From: Solimonas sp047605265
GTDB lineage: Bacteria > Pseudomonadota > Gammaproteobacteria > Nevskiales > Nevskiaceae
Reading direction: 5' to 3'
Length of the DNA stretch: 49,694 nt
Assembly (NCBI GenBank): GCA_047605265.1
Contig: JASGFY010000018.1
Coordinates: 1 to 49,694, forward strand
The notes beneath the pieces are model-generated. The model searched no databases, was not told the DNA's origin, and was given only the letters and a program-made list of their open reading frames with translations. The position numbers and the translations under genes are program-made. Numbering within the stretch: the stretch's first letter is position 1; every line of letters begins with the position of its first letter. Shown here piece after piece: positions 33,640-41,555 of the stretch.

Positions 33640-34488
33640 ATGAAGCTCGTTCGCTACGGCGAGCCCGGCCATGAGCGGCCGGCGCTCGTCGATGCGCAGG
33701 GACGCCTGCGCGATCTGTCGACGCACGTGACCGACATTGCCGGCGACACCCTGCTCCCTGAAACCCTCGCGCGCTTGCGCGCGCTCGATCCGGAGCAGCT
33801 GCCTGCGGTCCCCGGCCAACCGCGCATCGGACCGTGCGTCGGCCGCGTCGGCAAGATCGTCTGCGTCGGACTGAACTACAGCGACCACGCCGCCGAGTCG
33901 GGCATGGCCGTGCCAAGCGAGCCGGTGCTGTTCATGAAGCCGTCGAGCTCGATCGTCGGCCCGAACGACGACGTCGAGATTCCGCCGGGCTCCGAGAAGA
34001 CCGACTGGGAAGTCGAGCTCGGCGTGGTGATCGGCAAGACCGCCAAATACGTCGACAAGGCGCAGGCGCTTGAGCACGTTGCCGGCTATTGCGTCGTCAA
34101 TGACGTTTCCGAGCGCGCCTACCAGCTCGAGCGCGGCGGCCAGTGGGACAAGGGCAAGGGCTGCGATACGTTCGCGCCGCTCGGCCCCTGGCTCGTCACC
34201 CGCGACGAGATCGCCGACGTGCAGAACCTCGACATGTTCCTCGAGGTCGACGGCAAGCGCTATCAGGACGGCAGCACCAAGACGATGATCTTCGATGTCG
34301 CCCATCTGGTGTCGTACATCAGCCAGTTCATGAGCCTGCAGCCGGGCGACGTGATCTCGACCGGCACGCCGCCGGGCGTCGGCTTCGGCCAGCGGCCGCA
34401 GATCTACCTGAAGGCGGGGCAAACGATGCGCCTGGGCATCCAGGGCCTCGGCATCCAGCAGCAACTCACCGTGCAGGCCCGCCCATGA
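33640..34488 (+). CDS. L-2,4-diketo-3-deoxyrhamnonate hydrolase (FAH superfamily)
   Basis: A 282-residue fumarylacetoacetate-hydrolase-fold protein. It has IVCVGLNYSDHAAESGM, EPVLFMKPSSSIVGPNDDVEIPP and WEVELGVVIGKTAKYV (acidic metal ligands in the E-x-E pattern), YCVVNDVSERAYQ, GKGCDTFAPLGPWLVT and DVISTGTPPGVGFG. By family alone it could be a ureidoglycolate lyase or diketo-fuconate hydrolase. The surrounding pathway points to LRA6, which splits diketo-deoxyrhamnonate into pyruvate and L-lactate. GGAGGA precedes ATG 33640. The next gene starts inside its stop (ATGA). Confidence 0.88.
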   Translation: MKLVRYGEPGHERPALVDAQGRLRDLSTHVTDIAGDTLLPETLARLRALDPEQLPAVPGQPRIGPCVGRVGKIVCVGLNYSDHAAESGMAVPSEPVLFMKPSSSIVGPNDDVEIPPGSEKTDWEVELGVVIGKTAKYVDKAQALEHVAGYCVVNDVSERAYQLERGGQWDKGKGCDTFAPLGPWLVTRDEIADVQNLDMFLEVDGKRYQDGSTKTMIFDVAHLVSYISQFMSLQPGDVISTGTPPGVGFGQRPQIYLKAGQTMRLGIQGLGIQQQLTVQARP

Positions 34489-35237
34489 ACCGCATCGATC
34501 TCGAAGGCCGCATCGCTGTCATCACCGGCGGAGCCCGCGGCATTGGTTACGCGACGGCCGAACGCATGCTCGCGTCCGGCGCATCGGTCGCGCTGTGGGA
34601 CATCGATCATGAACGTCTCGAACAGGCGCGCACCTCTCTGGCGCAGCCGGATCGCGTCGCAATCAACACCGTCGAGCTGACCGACGACGGCGACGTGCAG
34701 CGCGCCGCGCAGGCGACCCTGCAGCGCTTCGGCAAGATCGACATCCTCGTCAATAACGCCGGCATCACCGGCGGCAACGGGCCGACCTGGAAACTCGACC
34801 CGGCCGTCTGGCGCCGCGTGCTCGACGTCAACCTGATGGGCCCGGTGCTGACGGTGCGAGCGATCGTGCCGGCGATGCTGAAGGCCAGCTACGGCCGCAT
34901 CGTCAATATCGCCTCGGTCGCCGGCAAGGAAGGCAATCCGAACGCCTCCCACTACAGCGCCTCCAAGGCCGGCCTGATCTGCCTGACGAAATCGCTCGGC
35001 AAGGAACTGGCGACGCAGAACATCCTCGTCAACTGCATCACGCCGGCAACGGCGAACACGGAAATCCTCACGCAGCTGAAGCCGGAGCACATCGAGTACA
35101 TGCGTTCGCGCATCCCGATGGGCCGTCTCGGCGAACCCGGCGAAACCGCGGCGATGATCTGCTGGCTATCGAGCGAAGACTGTTCGTTCACGACGGCGAG
35201 CACGTTCGACATCTCCGGCGGCCGCTGCACTTATTGA
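34485..35237 (+). CDS. 2-keto-3-deoxy-L-rhamnonate 4-dehydrogenase (SDR)
   Basis: A 250-residue short-chain dehydrogenase with TGGARGIG, NNAGITGGNGP, the IVNIASVAGKEGN serine strand, HYSASKAG (Tyr-x-x-x-Lys) and the C-terminal FDISGGRCTY. A C-terminus of this type (SGGRATY) is typical of the LRA5 and fucose-pathway keto-acid dehydrogenases. It oxidises 2-keto-3-deoxyrhamnonate for the hydrolase encoded just upstream. Start ATG 34485 overlaps that gene's stop. The frame stays open far upstream, but that is shadow sequence. Confidence 0.88.
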   Translation: MNRIDLEGRIAVITGGARGIGYATAERMLASGASVALWDIDHERLEQARTSLAQPDRVAINTVELTDDGDVQRAAQATLQRFGKIDILVNNAGITGGNGPTWKLDPAVWRRVLDVNLMGPVLTVRAIVPAMLKASYGRIVNIASVAGKEGNPNASHYSASKAGLICLTKSLGKELATQNILVNCITPATANTEILTQLKPEHIEYMRSRIPMGRLGEPGETAAMICWLSSEDCSFTTASTFDISGGRCTY

Positions 35238-35281
35238 CGCACCCTTCCACTTTTCTCAGCCATTGTCAGGAAATCGCTGCG

Positions 35282-36466
35282 ATGAGTTTCCCGAAAATCA
35301 AACACGTCCGTGCCTTCGTCGTCACCGGCGGCGGCGCGGACTATCACGACCAGGGCGATGGCCATTGGATCGATGATCACATTGCCACTCCGATGGCACG
35401 CTATCCCGAATACCGTCAGAGCCGCCAGAGCTTCGGCATCAACGTGCTCGGCACGCTGGTCGTCGAAATCGAGGCCAGCGACGGCACGACCGGCTTCGCG
35501 GTGACGACCGGCGGCGAGCCGGCGGCCTACATCGTCGAAAAGCATCTGGCGCGCTTTCTCGAAGGCGCACAGATCACCGAGCTCGAGAAGCTGTGGGACC
35601 AGATGTACTTCTCGACGCAGTACTATGGACGCAAGGGGCTCGTCGTCAACGCGATCTCCGGCGTCGACCTCGCCCTCTGGGATCTGCTCGGCAAGCTGCG
35701 CGGCGAACCGGTACACCAGCTGCTCGGCGGCGCGGTGCGCAAGCAGATGGAGTTCTACGCCACCGGCGCACGTCCGGATCTCGCCAAGAAGCTGGGTTTC
35801 ATCGGCGGCAAGCTGCCGCTGCATCACGGCCCCGCCGAGGGCGAAGACGGTCTCAAGAAGAACATCGCCGAACTCGCCGAGATGCGTTCCCGCGTCGGCG
35901 AGGACTTTTGGCTGATGTTCGACTGCTGGATGAGCCTCGACCTCAACTACGCGATCAAGCTGGCGCAGCGTGCGCAGGAACATGGCCTCAAGTGGATCGA
36001 GGAAGCGCTGTCGCCCGATGATTACTGGGGCTACGCGGAGCTGAAGCGCCAGGCGCCACGCGACATGCTCGTCACGACCGGCGAGCACGAAGCGACGCGC
36101 TGGGGCTTCCGCATGCTGCTCGAGATGGGATGCTGCGACATCATCCAGCCCGACGTCGGCTGGTGCGGTGGCCTGACCGAGCTGGTCAAGATTTCGGCAC
36201 TCGCCGACGCGCGTGGCGCGCTGGTCATTCCGCACGGCTCTTCGGTATACAGCTACCACTTCGTCATCACCCGCCACAACTCGCCGTTCGCCGAATTCCT
36301 GATGATGGCGCCGAAGGCGGATGAAGTCGTGCCGATGTTCAACCCGCTGCTGCTCGACGAGCCGGTGCCGGTCAACGGCCGTCTCGACGTCGGTGCGCTC
36401 GACAAGCCGGGCTTCGGCGTACGCCTGAATCCGGCCTGTGCCCTGCGGCGTCCATATCCGCGCTGA
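35282..36466 (+). CDS. rhmD: L-rhamnonate dehydratase (enolase superfamily)
   Basis: A 394-residue mandelate-racemase-like enzyme converting L-rhamnonate to 2-keto-3-deoxyrhamnonate. The magnesium ligands are Asp214 (FDCWMSLD), Glu240 (WIEEAL) and Glu268 (TTGEHE), and the catalytic base is His318 (PHGSSVYSY). Their spacing of 26, 28 and 50 closely matches E. coli RhmD. KLPLHHGPAEG is a further RhmD signature. ATG 35282 has AGGAAA upstream and gives (M)SFPKIKHVRAF. It is third in the L-rhamnose operon. Confidence 0.95.
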   Translation: MSFPKIKHVRAFVVTGGGADYHDQGDGHWIDDHIATPMARYPEYRQSRQSFGINVLGTLVVEIEASDGTTGFAVTTGGEPAAYIVEKHLARFLEGAQITELEKLWDQMYFSTQYYGRKGLVVNAISGVDLALWDLLGKLRGEPVHQLLGGAVRKQMEFYATGARPDLAKKLGFIGGKLPLHHGPAEGEDGLKKNIAELAEMRSRVGEDFWLMFDCWMSLDLNYAIKLAQRAQEHGLKWIEEALSPDDYWGYAELKRQAPRDMLVTTGEHEATRWGFRMLLEMGCCDIIQPDVGWCGGLTELVKISALADARGALVIPHGSSVYSYHFVITRHNSPFAEFLMMAPKADEVVPMFNPLLLDEPVPVNGRLDVGALDKPGFGVRLNPACALRRPYPR

Positions 36467-36534
36467 GCGGAGCACGGCACCGGCGTGCCATCCTCGACAA
36501 GCGGAATCGAGGGGGAAAACCTGAGGAGAAGGAC

Positions 36535-37320
36535 TTGAAGCTGCTCGAAGGCAAGTCAGTCGTCGTCACCGGCGGATCGCGCGGCATCGGCCGCGCGATC
36601 GCCATAGAGTCGGCGCGCCACGGCGCCGACGTCGTCATCAATTTCTATCGCGACAACGACGCAAGCTACGGCAAGAAGTCGGCCGTCGACGGCGTCGTCG
36701 AGGAAATCGAATCGCTCGGCCGGCGCGCCATCGCGATCGAGGGCAATGTTGCCGATCCGCAGACCGGCGGGCAGCTCGTCGACGCCGCGGTGCGCGCGTT
36801 CGGCAAGATCGACGTGCTCGCCTCGAATGCGGGCATCTGCCCGTTCCATGCCTTTCTCGACATTCCGCTCGACGCGTTCCAACGGACCATGGAGGTCAAT
36901 CTGCACGGCGCGTTCTACGTGACGCAGGCCGTCGCGCGGCAGATGAAGGCCCAGGGCCACGGCGGCGCGATCGTCGCGACCAGTTCGATCAGCGCACTGG
37001 TCGGCGGCGGCATGCAGGCGCATTACACGCCGACCAAGGCCGGCGTCCACTCGCTGATGCAGTCCTGCGCGATCGCGCTTGGCCCGTACGGCATCCGCTG
37101 CAATTCGGTGATGCCCGGCACGATCGCCACCGACCTCAACGCCGAGGACCTGTCGTCGCCGGAAAAGCTCGCGTACATGCGCGGCCGCATTCCGCTCGGC
37201 CGTCTCGGCGAGCCGCGCGACATCGCCAACGCGGTCGTCTTCCTGGCATCCGATCTGGCGGCTTACGTCAATGGCTCGGCGCTGCTCGTCGACGGCGGCC
37301 TGTTCGTCAACCTGCAGTGA
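36535..37320 (+). CDS. L-rhamnose 1-dehydrogenase (SDR)
   Basis: A 261-residue short-chain dehydrogenase with TGGSRGIG, the rhamnose-dehydrogenase insert INFYRDNDASYGKKSAVDGV, SNAGICPFHAFLDIP, SSISALVGGGMQAHYTPTKAG (Tyr-x-x-x-Lys) and a C-terminus ending VDGGLFVNLQ, all as in LRA1 enzymes. It oxidises L-rhamnose to its lactone. The start is TTG 36535, preceded by GAGGAGAAGG at good spacing; no ATG is near the domain start. rhaM follows at once. Confidence 0.92.
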   Translation: MKLLEGKSVVVTGGSRGIGRAIAIESARHGADVVINFYRDNDASYGKKSAVDGVVEEIESLGRRAIAIEGNVADPQTGGQLVDAAVRAFGKIDVLASNAGICPFHAFLDIPLDAFQRTMEVNLHGAFYVTQAVARQMKAQGHGGAIVATSSISALVGGGMQAHYTPTKAGVHSLMQSCAIALGPYGIRCNSVMPGTIATDLNAEDLSSPEKLAYMRGRIPLGRLGEPRDIANAVVFLASDLAAYVNGSALLVDGGLFVNLQ

Positions 37321-37325
37321 GCGCC

Positions 37326-37643
37326 ATGTCCCGCATCCACGCCTTCCGCATGCAGCTCAAGCCTGGCGTCGCCGATGAATATCAGCGCCGCCACGATGAG
37401 ATCTGGCCGGAGCTGGTCGCCGCGCTGCGCGACGCCGGCATCTACGACTACTCGATCTTTCTCGACGAGGATTCGCTGGCGCTGTTCGCCGTGCTCAAGC
37501 TGCGCCCCGACGACCGGCGCGATGCCCTGCCGCAACTGCCGGTCATGCGCCGCTGGTGGGCGGCGATGGCCGAACTGATGGAAACCCATCCCGACCAGCG
37601 CCCGAAGGAATGGCCGCTGCGGCCGATGTTCCATCTCGACTGA
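37326..37643 (+). CDS. rhaM: L-rhamnose mutarotase
   Basis: A 105-residue dimeric alpha/beta-barrel protein interconverting alpha- and beta-L-rhamnose, so that the right anomer reaches the dehydrogenase. Family marks are IHAFRMQLKPG, YQRRHDEIWPEL (conserved His), GIYDYSIFLDE (Tyr), MRRWWAAMAELMETHPD and PLRPMFHLD. I start at ATG 37326; GTG 37317 overlapping the previous stop would add three residues. Confidence 0.93.
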   Translation: MSRIHAFRMQLKPGVADEYQRRHDEIWPELVAALRDAGIYDYSIFLDEDSLALFAVLKLRPDDRRDALPQLPVMRRWWAAMAELMETHPDQRPKEWPLRPMFHLD

Positions 37644-37668
37644 GCACGACGCGAGAGCGAGAGCACCG

Positions 37669-38544
37669 ATGAAAGTCGTCGACGCGCACGTCCACCTCTG
37701 GGATCTCGCCACCGTGCCGCTGCCCTGGCTGATGCCGGCCAGCGATGCCTATTCGGGCGACAATCGCCGGCTGCCGTCACGCTTCACCGATCTGGAACTG
37801 CTGGCCACCGCCGACGGCATCGACGTCGCCAAGATCGTCAACATTGAGGCCAACCCCGCCGATCCGCTCGCCGAGACACGCTGGCTGCAGCAGCTGGCGA
37901 CCCGCGCCGGCTATCCGCAAGCCATCGTCGCCAGGGTCGATCTGTCGGCCGCCGACGCCGCGCAGCAGCTCGCCGCGCACGCGCAGTTGCCGAATCTGCG
38001 CGGCATCCGCCAGATCCTCAACGTCCACGCCGATCCGCGCTACGACTACGTCGGCCGCCACTACATGGCCGAGCCGCAGTGGCGCGCGAACCTACGCGCA
38101 TTGGCGCGGCACGGATTGTCGTTCGATCTGCAGATCTATCCGGCGCAGGCCGGGCTGGCCGCCGACGTGGCCGCCGAGAACCCGGACATCAGCTTCATCC
38201 TCAACCATGCCGGCATGTGCGTGGATCGCAACCGCGCCGGCTGGCGCGCGTGGCGCGAGGGGCTGCGCGTGCTCGCGTCGCGCGACAACGTCGCCGCGAA
38301 GATCAGCGGCCTGGCGATGTTCGATCATCGCTGGACGGTTGAAAGCCTGCGTGCGTACGTGCTGGAAACGATCGAGGCGTTCGGACCGCGGCGCTGCATG
38401 TTCGCGTCGAATTTCCCGATCGACGGCTTGCATTCGAGCTACGCCGCGATCTGGCACGCCTATGCCGACATCGTCGCCGGCGGCACAGCGGACGAACGCG
38501 CCATGCTGTTCGCCGGCAACGCCGAACGGCTGTACCGGATTTAA
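37669..38544 (+). CDS. L-rhamnono-1,4-lactonase (amidohydrolase family 2)
   Basis: A 291-residue metal-dependent lactonase with DAHVHLWDL (His-x-His metal pair), NLRGIRQIL, SFDLQIYPAQ, FILNHAGMC (His), KISGLAMFD and the final FASNFPIDG, where Asn-Phe-Pro replaces the usual Ser/Thr-Asp-Trp-Pro. The family contains L-rhamnono- and L-fuconolactonases. The six-gene operon assigns it to rhamnose (LRA2). ATG 37669 follows GAGAGCGAGAG. It is the last gene of the operon. A 180-base gap without features separates it from the convergent eda. Confidence 0.88.
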   Translation: MKVVDAHVHLWDLATVPLPWLMPASDAYSGDNRRLPSRFTDLELLATADGIDVAKIVNIEANPADPLAETRWLQQLATRAGYPQAIVARVDLSAADAAQQLAAHAQLPNLRGIRQILNVHADPRYDYVGRHYMAEPQWRANLRALARHGLSFDLQIYPAQAGLAADVAAENPDISFILNHAGMCVDRNRAGWRAWREGLRVLASRDNVAAKISGLAMFDHRWTVESLRAYVLETIEAFGPRRCMFASNFPIDGLHSSYAAIWHAYADIVAGGTADERAMLFAGNAERLYRI

Positions 38545-38724
38545 GGAAGCGCTACACAGCTTCAATCATCCGTGAGCGCGTAGCGAAGCCGCCTCAGGCC
38601 GTGCGCCGGATTTCGCTGTCGGCATGCCCTCGAAGCAGGGCTGCGCGACTCACCATGACCAAGCTGCCGGCGGCAGCGGAAACGAGGCCTCGTCGCGAAT
38701 CCGCTGCGCCGCCGGCCACGTCCA

Positions 38725-39378
38725 TCAGGCGCGCGTCGCCGCGGCGCGCAAAGCGGCCGTCTGCTGCGCGAGCGCCGTGATCGCCTGCCAGTCTCCGGCT
38801 TCGACGAGCTTGCGCGGCGCCAGCCATGAGCCGCCGATGCAATCGACGTTCGGCAGCGCGAGGAAGTCCGGCGCGGTCGCCGGGCTGATGCCGCCGGTCG
38901 GACAGAAGCGCAGCTGCGGGAACGGGCCGGCGAACGCCTTCAGCATCTCGACGCCGCCGGCCGGCACCGCCGGAAAGAACTTCACGGCGCGCAAGCCGGC
39001 GGCGAGCGCCGCCATGATGTCGGACGGCGTCATCACGCCCGGCAGGAACGGCAACCCGGACGCGCGCACCGCGTCGAGCAGCGCCGGCGTCGCACCGGGG
39101 CTCACACCGAACGCCGCGCCGGCGGCCTGCGCGCGCTGCAGATCGCCTTCATTGAGGATGGTGCCGGCACCGACGATCGCCTCGGGCACCGCGTCGACCA
39201 TCGCGCGGATCGCGTCGGCGGCGACCGGCGTGCGCAAGGTCACTTCAAGCACGCGCACGCCGCCGGCAACCAGCGCACGCGCCAGCGGCACCGCGTCTTC
39301 AATACGCTCGATGACAATCACCGGCATCACCGGCGCAGCGGTCATCACTTCACGGATCGTCGGGTAACTGCGGCTCAT
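38725..39378 (-). CDS. eda: KDPG/KHG aldolase (Entner-Doudoroff aldolase)
   Basis: A 217-residue trimeric class I aldolase splitting KDPG into pyruvate and glyceraldehyde-3-phosphate. Glu45 (RVLEVTLRT) and the Schiff-base Lys133 (RAVKFFPA) have the same numbers as in E. coli. The phosphate loop GGISP is also present. Two adjacent ATGs (39381, 39378) exist; AGGAG favours the second. It lies 31 bases behind edd in one operon. It receives KDPG both from glucose (via Edd) and from pectin (via KdgK). Confidence 0.96.
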   Translation of the reverse strand: MSRSYPTIREVMTAAPVMPVIVIERIEDAVPLARALVAGGVRVLEVTLRTPVAADAIRAMVDAVPEAIVGAGTILNEGDLQRAQAAGAAFGVSPGATPALLDAVRASGLPFLPGVMTPSDIMAALAAGLRAVKFFPAVPAGGVEMLKAFAGPFPQLRFCPTGGISPATAPDFLALPNVDCIGGSWLAPRKLVEAGDWQAITALAQQTAALRAAATRA

Positions 39379-39409
39379 CATGTTCTCCTGATTCCGGGTG
39401 GCCGCCGCG

Positions 39410-41263
39410 TCAGAACGCGGCGCCCGCGGCGGCGGCAAACGTTCCGCCAAAGGTCTGGGCGCCCTGTTCGGCGCCGGAGGCCAGCGCGCGCGCGTTCGCG
39501 AACAGCTCGCGGCCGACACCCCAGCCGTTGTGCTCAAGATCCGGATGGATGATCGCGCGGCCCGCGAACTCGGCGGCATCGACTTTGGCTTCGAGCACGC
39601 CGGTTTCGGCATCGAGACGGATGATGTCGCCCGTGCGCACGCGCGCCAGCGGGCCTTCGGCCAGGCATTCCGGCGTCACGTGGATCGCCGCCGGCACTTT
39701 GCCGGAGGCACCCGACATGCGGCCATCGGTGACGAGCGCGACGTGGAAGCCTTCATCCTGCAGGCTGCCGAGCGCCGGCGTCAGCCTGTGCAGTTCCGGC
39801 ATGCCGTTGGCGCGCGGCCCCTGATAGCGGATCACCGCGACGAAATCGCGATGCAGTTCGCCGCGCTTGAACGCTTCCATCATGTCGTCCTGGCCATCGA
39901 AGACGACGGCCGGCGCCTCGACGATGCGGTGCTCCGGCTTGACCGCCGAGACCTTGATCACCGCGCGCCCGAGATTGCCGCTCAGCAGCTTGAGGCCGCC
40001 GTCGGCGCTGAACGGCTCGGCGGCGGCGCGCAGCACGGTCGCATCGAGGCTCTTCGCCGGCGCCGCACGCCACGCGAGCCGCTCGCCGTCGAGCCACGGC
40101 TCCTCGGCGTAGCGCGCAAGGCCCGGACCGGCGACCGTCTTCACGTCTTCGTGCAACAGGCCCGCGCCCAGCAGCTCGCGGACCAGCAGGCCCATGCCGC
40201 CGGCGGCATGAAAGTGATTCACGTCGGCGCCGCCGTTCGGATAGATGCGCGCCAGCAGCGGCACGACACCGGACAGCGCATCGAAGTCGCCCCAGTCGAT
40301 CAGGATGCCGGCGGCGCGCGCGATCGCGATCAGGTGGATCGTGTGGTTCGTCGAGCCGCCGGTCGCGAGCAGGCCCACGATCGCGTTGACGATCGCACGT
40401 TCATCGACGACGTCGGCGATCGGCGTGTACGCCTCACCGCCATGCTGGCGCGTGATCTTCGCGGCGCGCTGCGCGGCGGCGCGCGTCAGCGCATCGCGCA
40501 GCGGCGTGTTCGGATTGACGAAGGCAGCGCCCGGCAGATGCAGGCCCATCACTTCCATCATCATCTGGTTGCTGTTCGCAGTCCCGTAGAACGTGCAGGT
40601 GCCCGGCCCGTGGTACGACTTCATCTCCGATTCGAGCAGCGCCTCGCGGCCAACCTTGCCCTGTGCGTAGAGCTGGCGCGTCTTGGCCTTCTCGGCGTTG
40701 GCGATGCCGGACGTCATCGGCCCGGCCGGCACGAAGATCGTCGGCAGATGACCAAACTGCAACGCGCCGATCAACAGGCCCGGCACGATCTTGTCACAGA
40801 CGCCCAGGCACAGCGTCGCGTCGAAAACGTTGTGCGACAGCGCGACCGCCGTCGCCATCGCGATCACGTCACGCGAAAACAGCGACAGCTCCATGCCGGT
40901 CTGGCCCTGCGTGACACCGTCGCACATTGCCGGCACGCCGCCGGCGAACTGCGCAACCGCGCCAGCCTGGCGCGCCGAATCCTTGATCAGCGCCGGGTAG
41001 TGTTCGAGCGGCTGATGCGCCGACAGCATGTCGTTGTACGCCGAGACGATGGCGATGTTCGGCCAGCGTGGCCCGCGCAGCGCGTCCTTGTCACCGTCCG
41101 GCGAGGCCGCGAACGCGTGGGCGAGGTTGGTGCACGACACTTTCGCGCGCGCCGTACCGCGGTCGCGCACCGCCGCCACGTGCGCCAGATAACGCTCGCG
41201 CGTCGGCCGGCTGCGTTCGCGGATGCGCTCGGTGACTTCGTGGACCTGCGGATGAAGGCTCAT
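39410..41263 (-). CDS. edd: 6-phosphogluconate dehydratase
   Basis: The 617-residue iron-sulfur dehydratase of the IlvD/Edd family. Cluster cysteines appear in PAMCDGVTQG, ATLCLGVCDKIVPG and GPGTCTFYGTANSN. Other marks are IAIVSAYNDMLSAHQP, LLATGGSTNHTIHL and the C-terminal VTDGRMSGASGKVP. It makes KDPG for Eda. Its length is normal. It is divergent from zwf, with a HexR box 31 bases before its start. Confidence 0.97.
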   Translation of the reverse strand: MSLHPQVHEVTERIRERSRPTRERYLAHVAAVRDRGTARAKVSCTNLAHAFAASPDGDKDALRGPRWPNIAIVSAYNDMLSAHQPLEHYPALIKDSARQAGAVAQFAGGVPAMCDGVTQGQTGMELSLFSRDVIAMATAVALSHNVFDATLCLGVCDKIVPGLLIGALQFGHLPTIFVPAGPMTSGIANAEKAKTRQLYAQGKVGREALLESEMKSYHGPGTCTFYGTANSNQMMMEVMGLHLPGAAFVNPNTPLRDALTRAAAQRAAKITRQHGGEAYTPIADVVDERAIVNAIVGLLATGGSTNHTIHLIAIARAAGILIDWGDFDALSGVVPLLARIYPNGGADVNHFHAAGGMGLLVRELLGAGLLHEDVKTVAGPGLARYAEEPWLDGERLAWRAAPAKSLDATVLRAAAEPFSADGGLKLLSGNLGRAVIKVSAVKPEHRIVEAPAVVFDGQDDMMEAFKRGELHRDFVAVIRYQGPRANGMPELHRLTPALGSLQDEGFHVALVTDGRMSGASGKVPAAIHVTPECLAEGPLARVRTGDIIRLDAETGVLEAKVDAAEFAGRAIIHPDLEHNGWGVGRELFANARALASGAEQGAQTFGGTFAAAAGAAF

Positions 41264-41293
41264 GGCGGCTCCTCGCGGCGGCTCGGATGAATT

Positions 41294-41312
41294 CTTGTAT
41301 TAATACTACAAG
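41294..41312. promoter_or_regulatory. HexR operator upstream of edd
   Basis: CTTGTATTAATACTACAAG has 6-base inverted arms and matches the known HexR pattern (TGTA-N7-TACA with A/T centre). It lies 31 bases before the edd ATG, in a position to block transcription. Its inverse copy is at 41462. Confidence 0.85.
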
Positions 41313-41461
41313 ACGCCGGGCGATCCGGCCAGCCTCCGGCGGCCCGCGCCAATCTGGACAAGCCCGCCTCTTCTTGTGCTCTGACGCACCGCCGTCGCAC
41401 GGACCGGAGTCGCAAAGGCCACGCCGCGAATCCGTCCGGCGTGGAAAGTGACGGCAGATCG

Positions 41462-41478
41462 TGTAGTATTAATACAAG
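41462..41478. promoter_or_regulatory. HexR operator upstream of zwf
   Basis: TGTAGTATTAATACAAG is the exact reverse complement of the first 17 bases of the edd box. It lies 78 bases before the zwf start, and TAGTAT inside it could serve as a -10. With hexR in the zwf operon this implies self-control. Confidence 0.85.
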
Positions 41479-41555
41479 AGTTTGCAGGACGGGCCAGCCC
41501 GGGCACGAACGATCGGCAAGGAGCCGCTTCGCGACGCGCGAAGCGTGACGCGCAC

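Noticed and set aside
38545..38724. Gap between the lactonase and eda genes as a possible small gene or RNA
   Set aside because: Only GC-rich short palindromes such as GCTGCCGGCGGCAGC were seen, without a U run, coding pattern or RNA fold I recognise.
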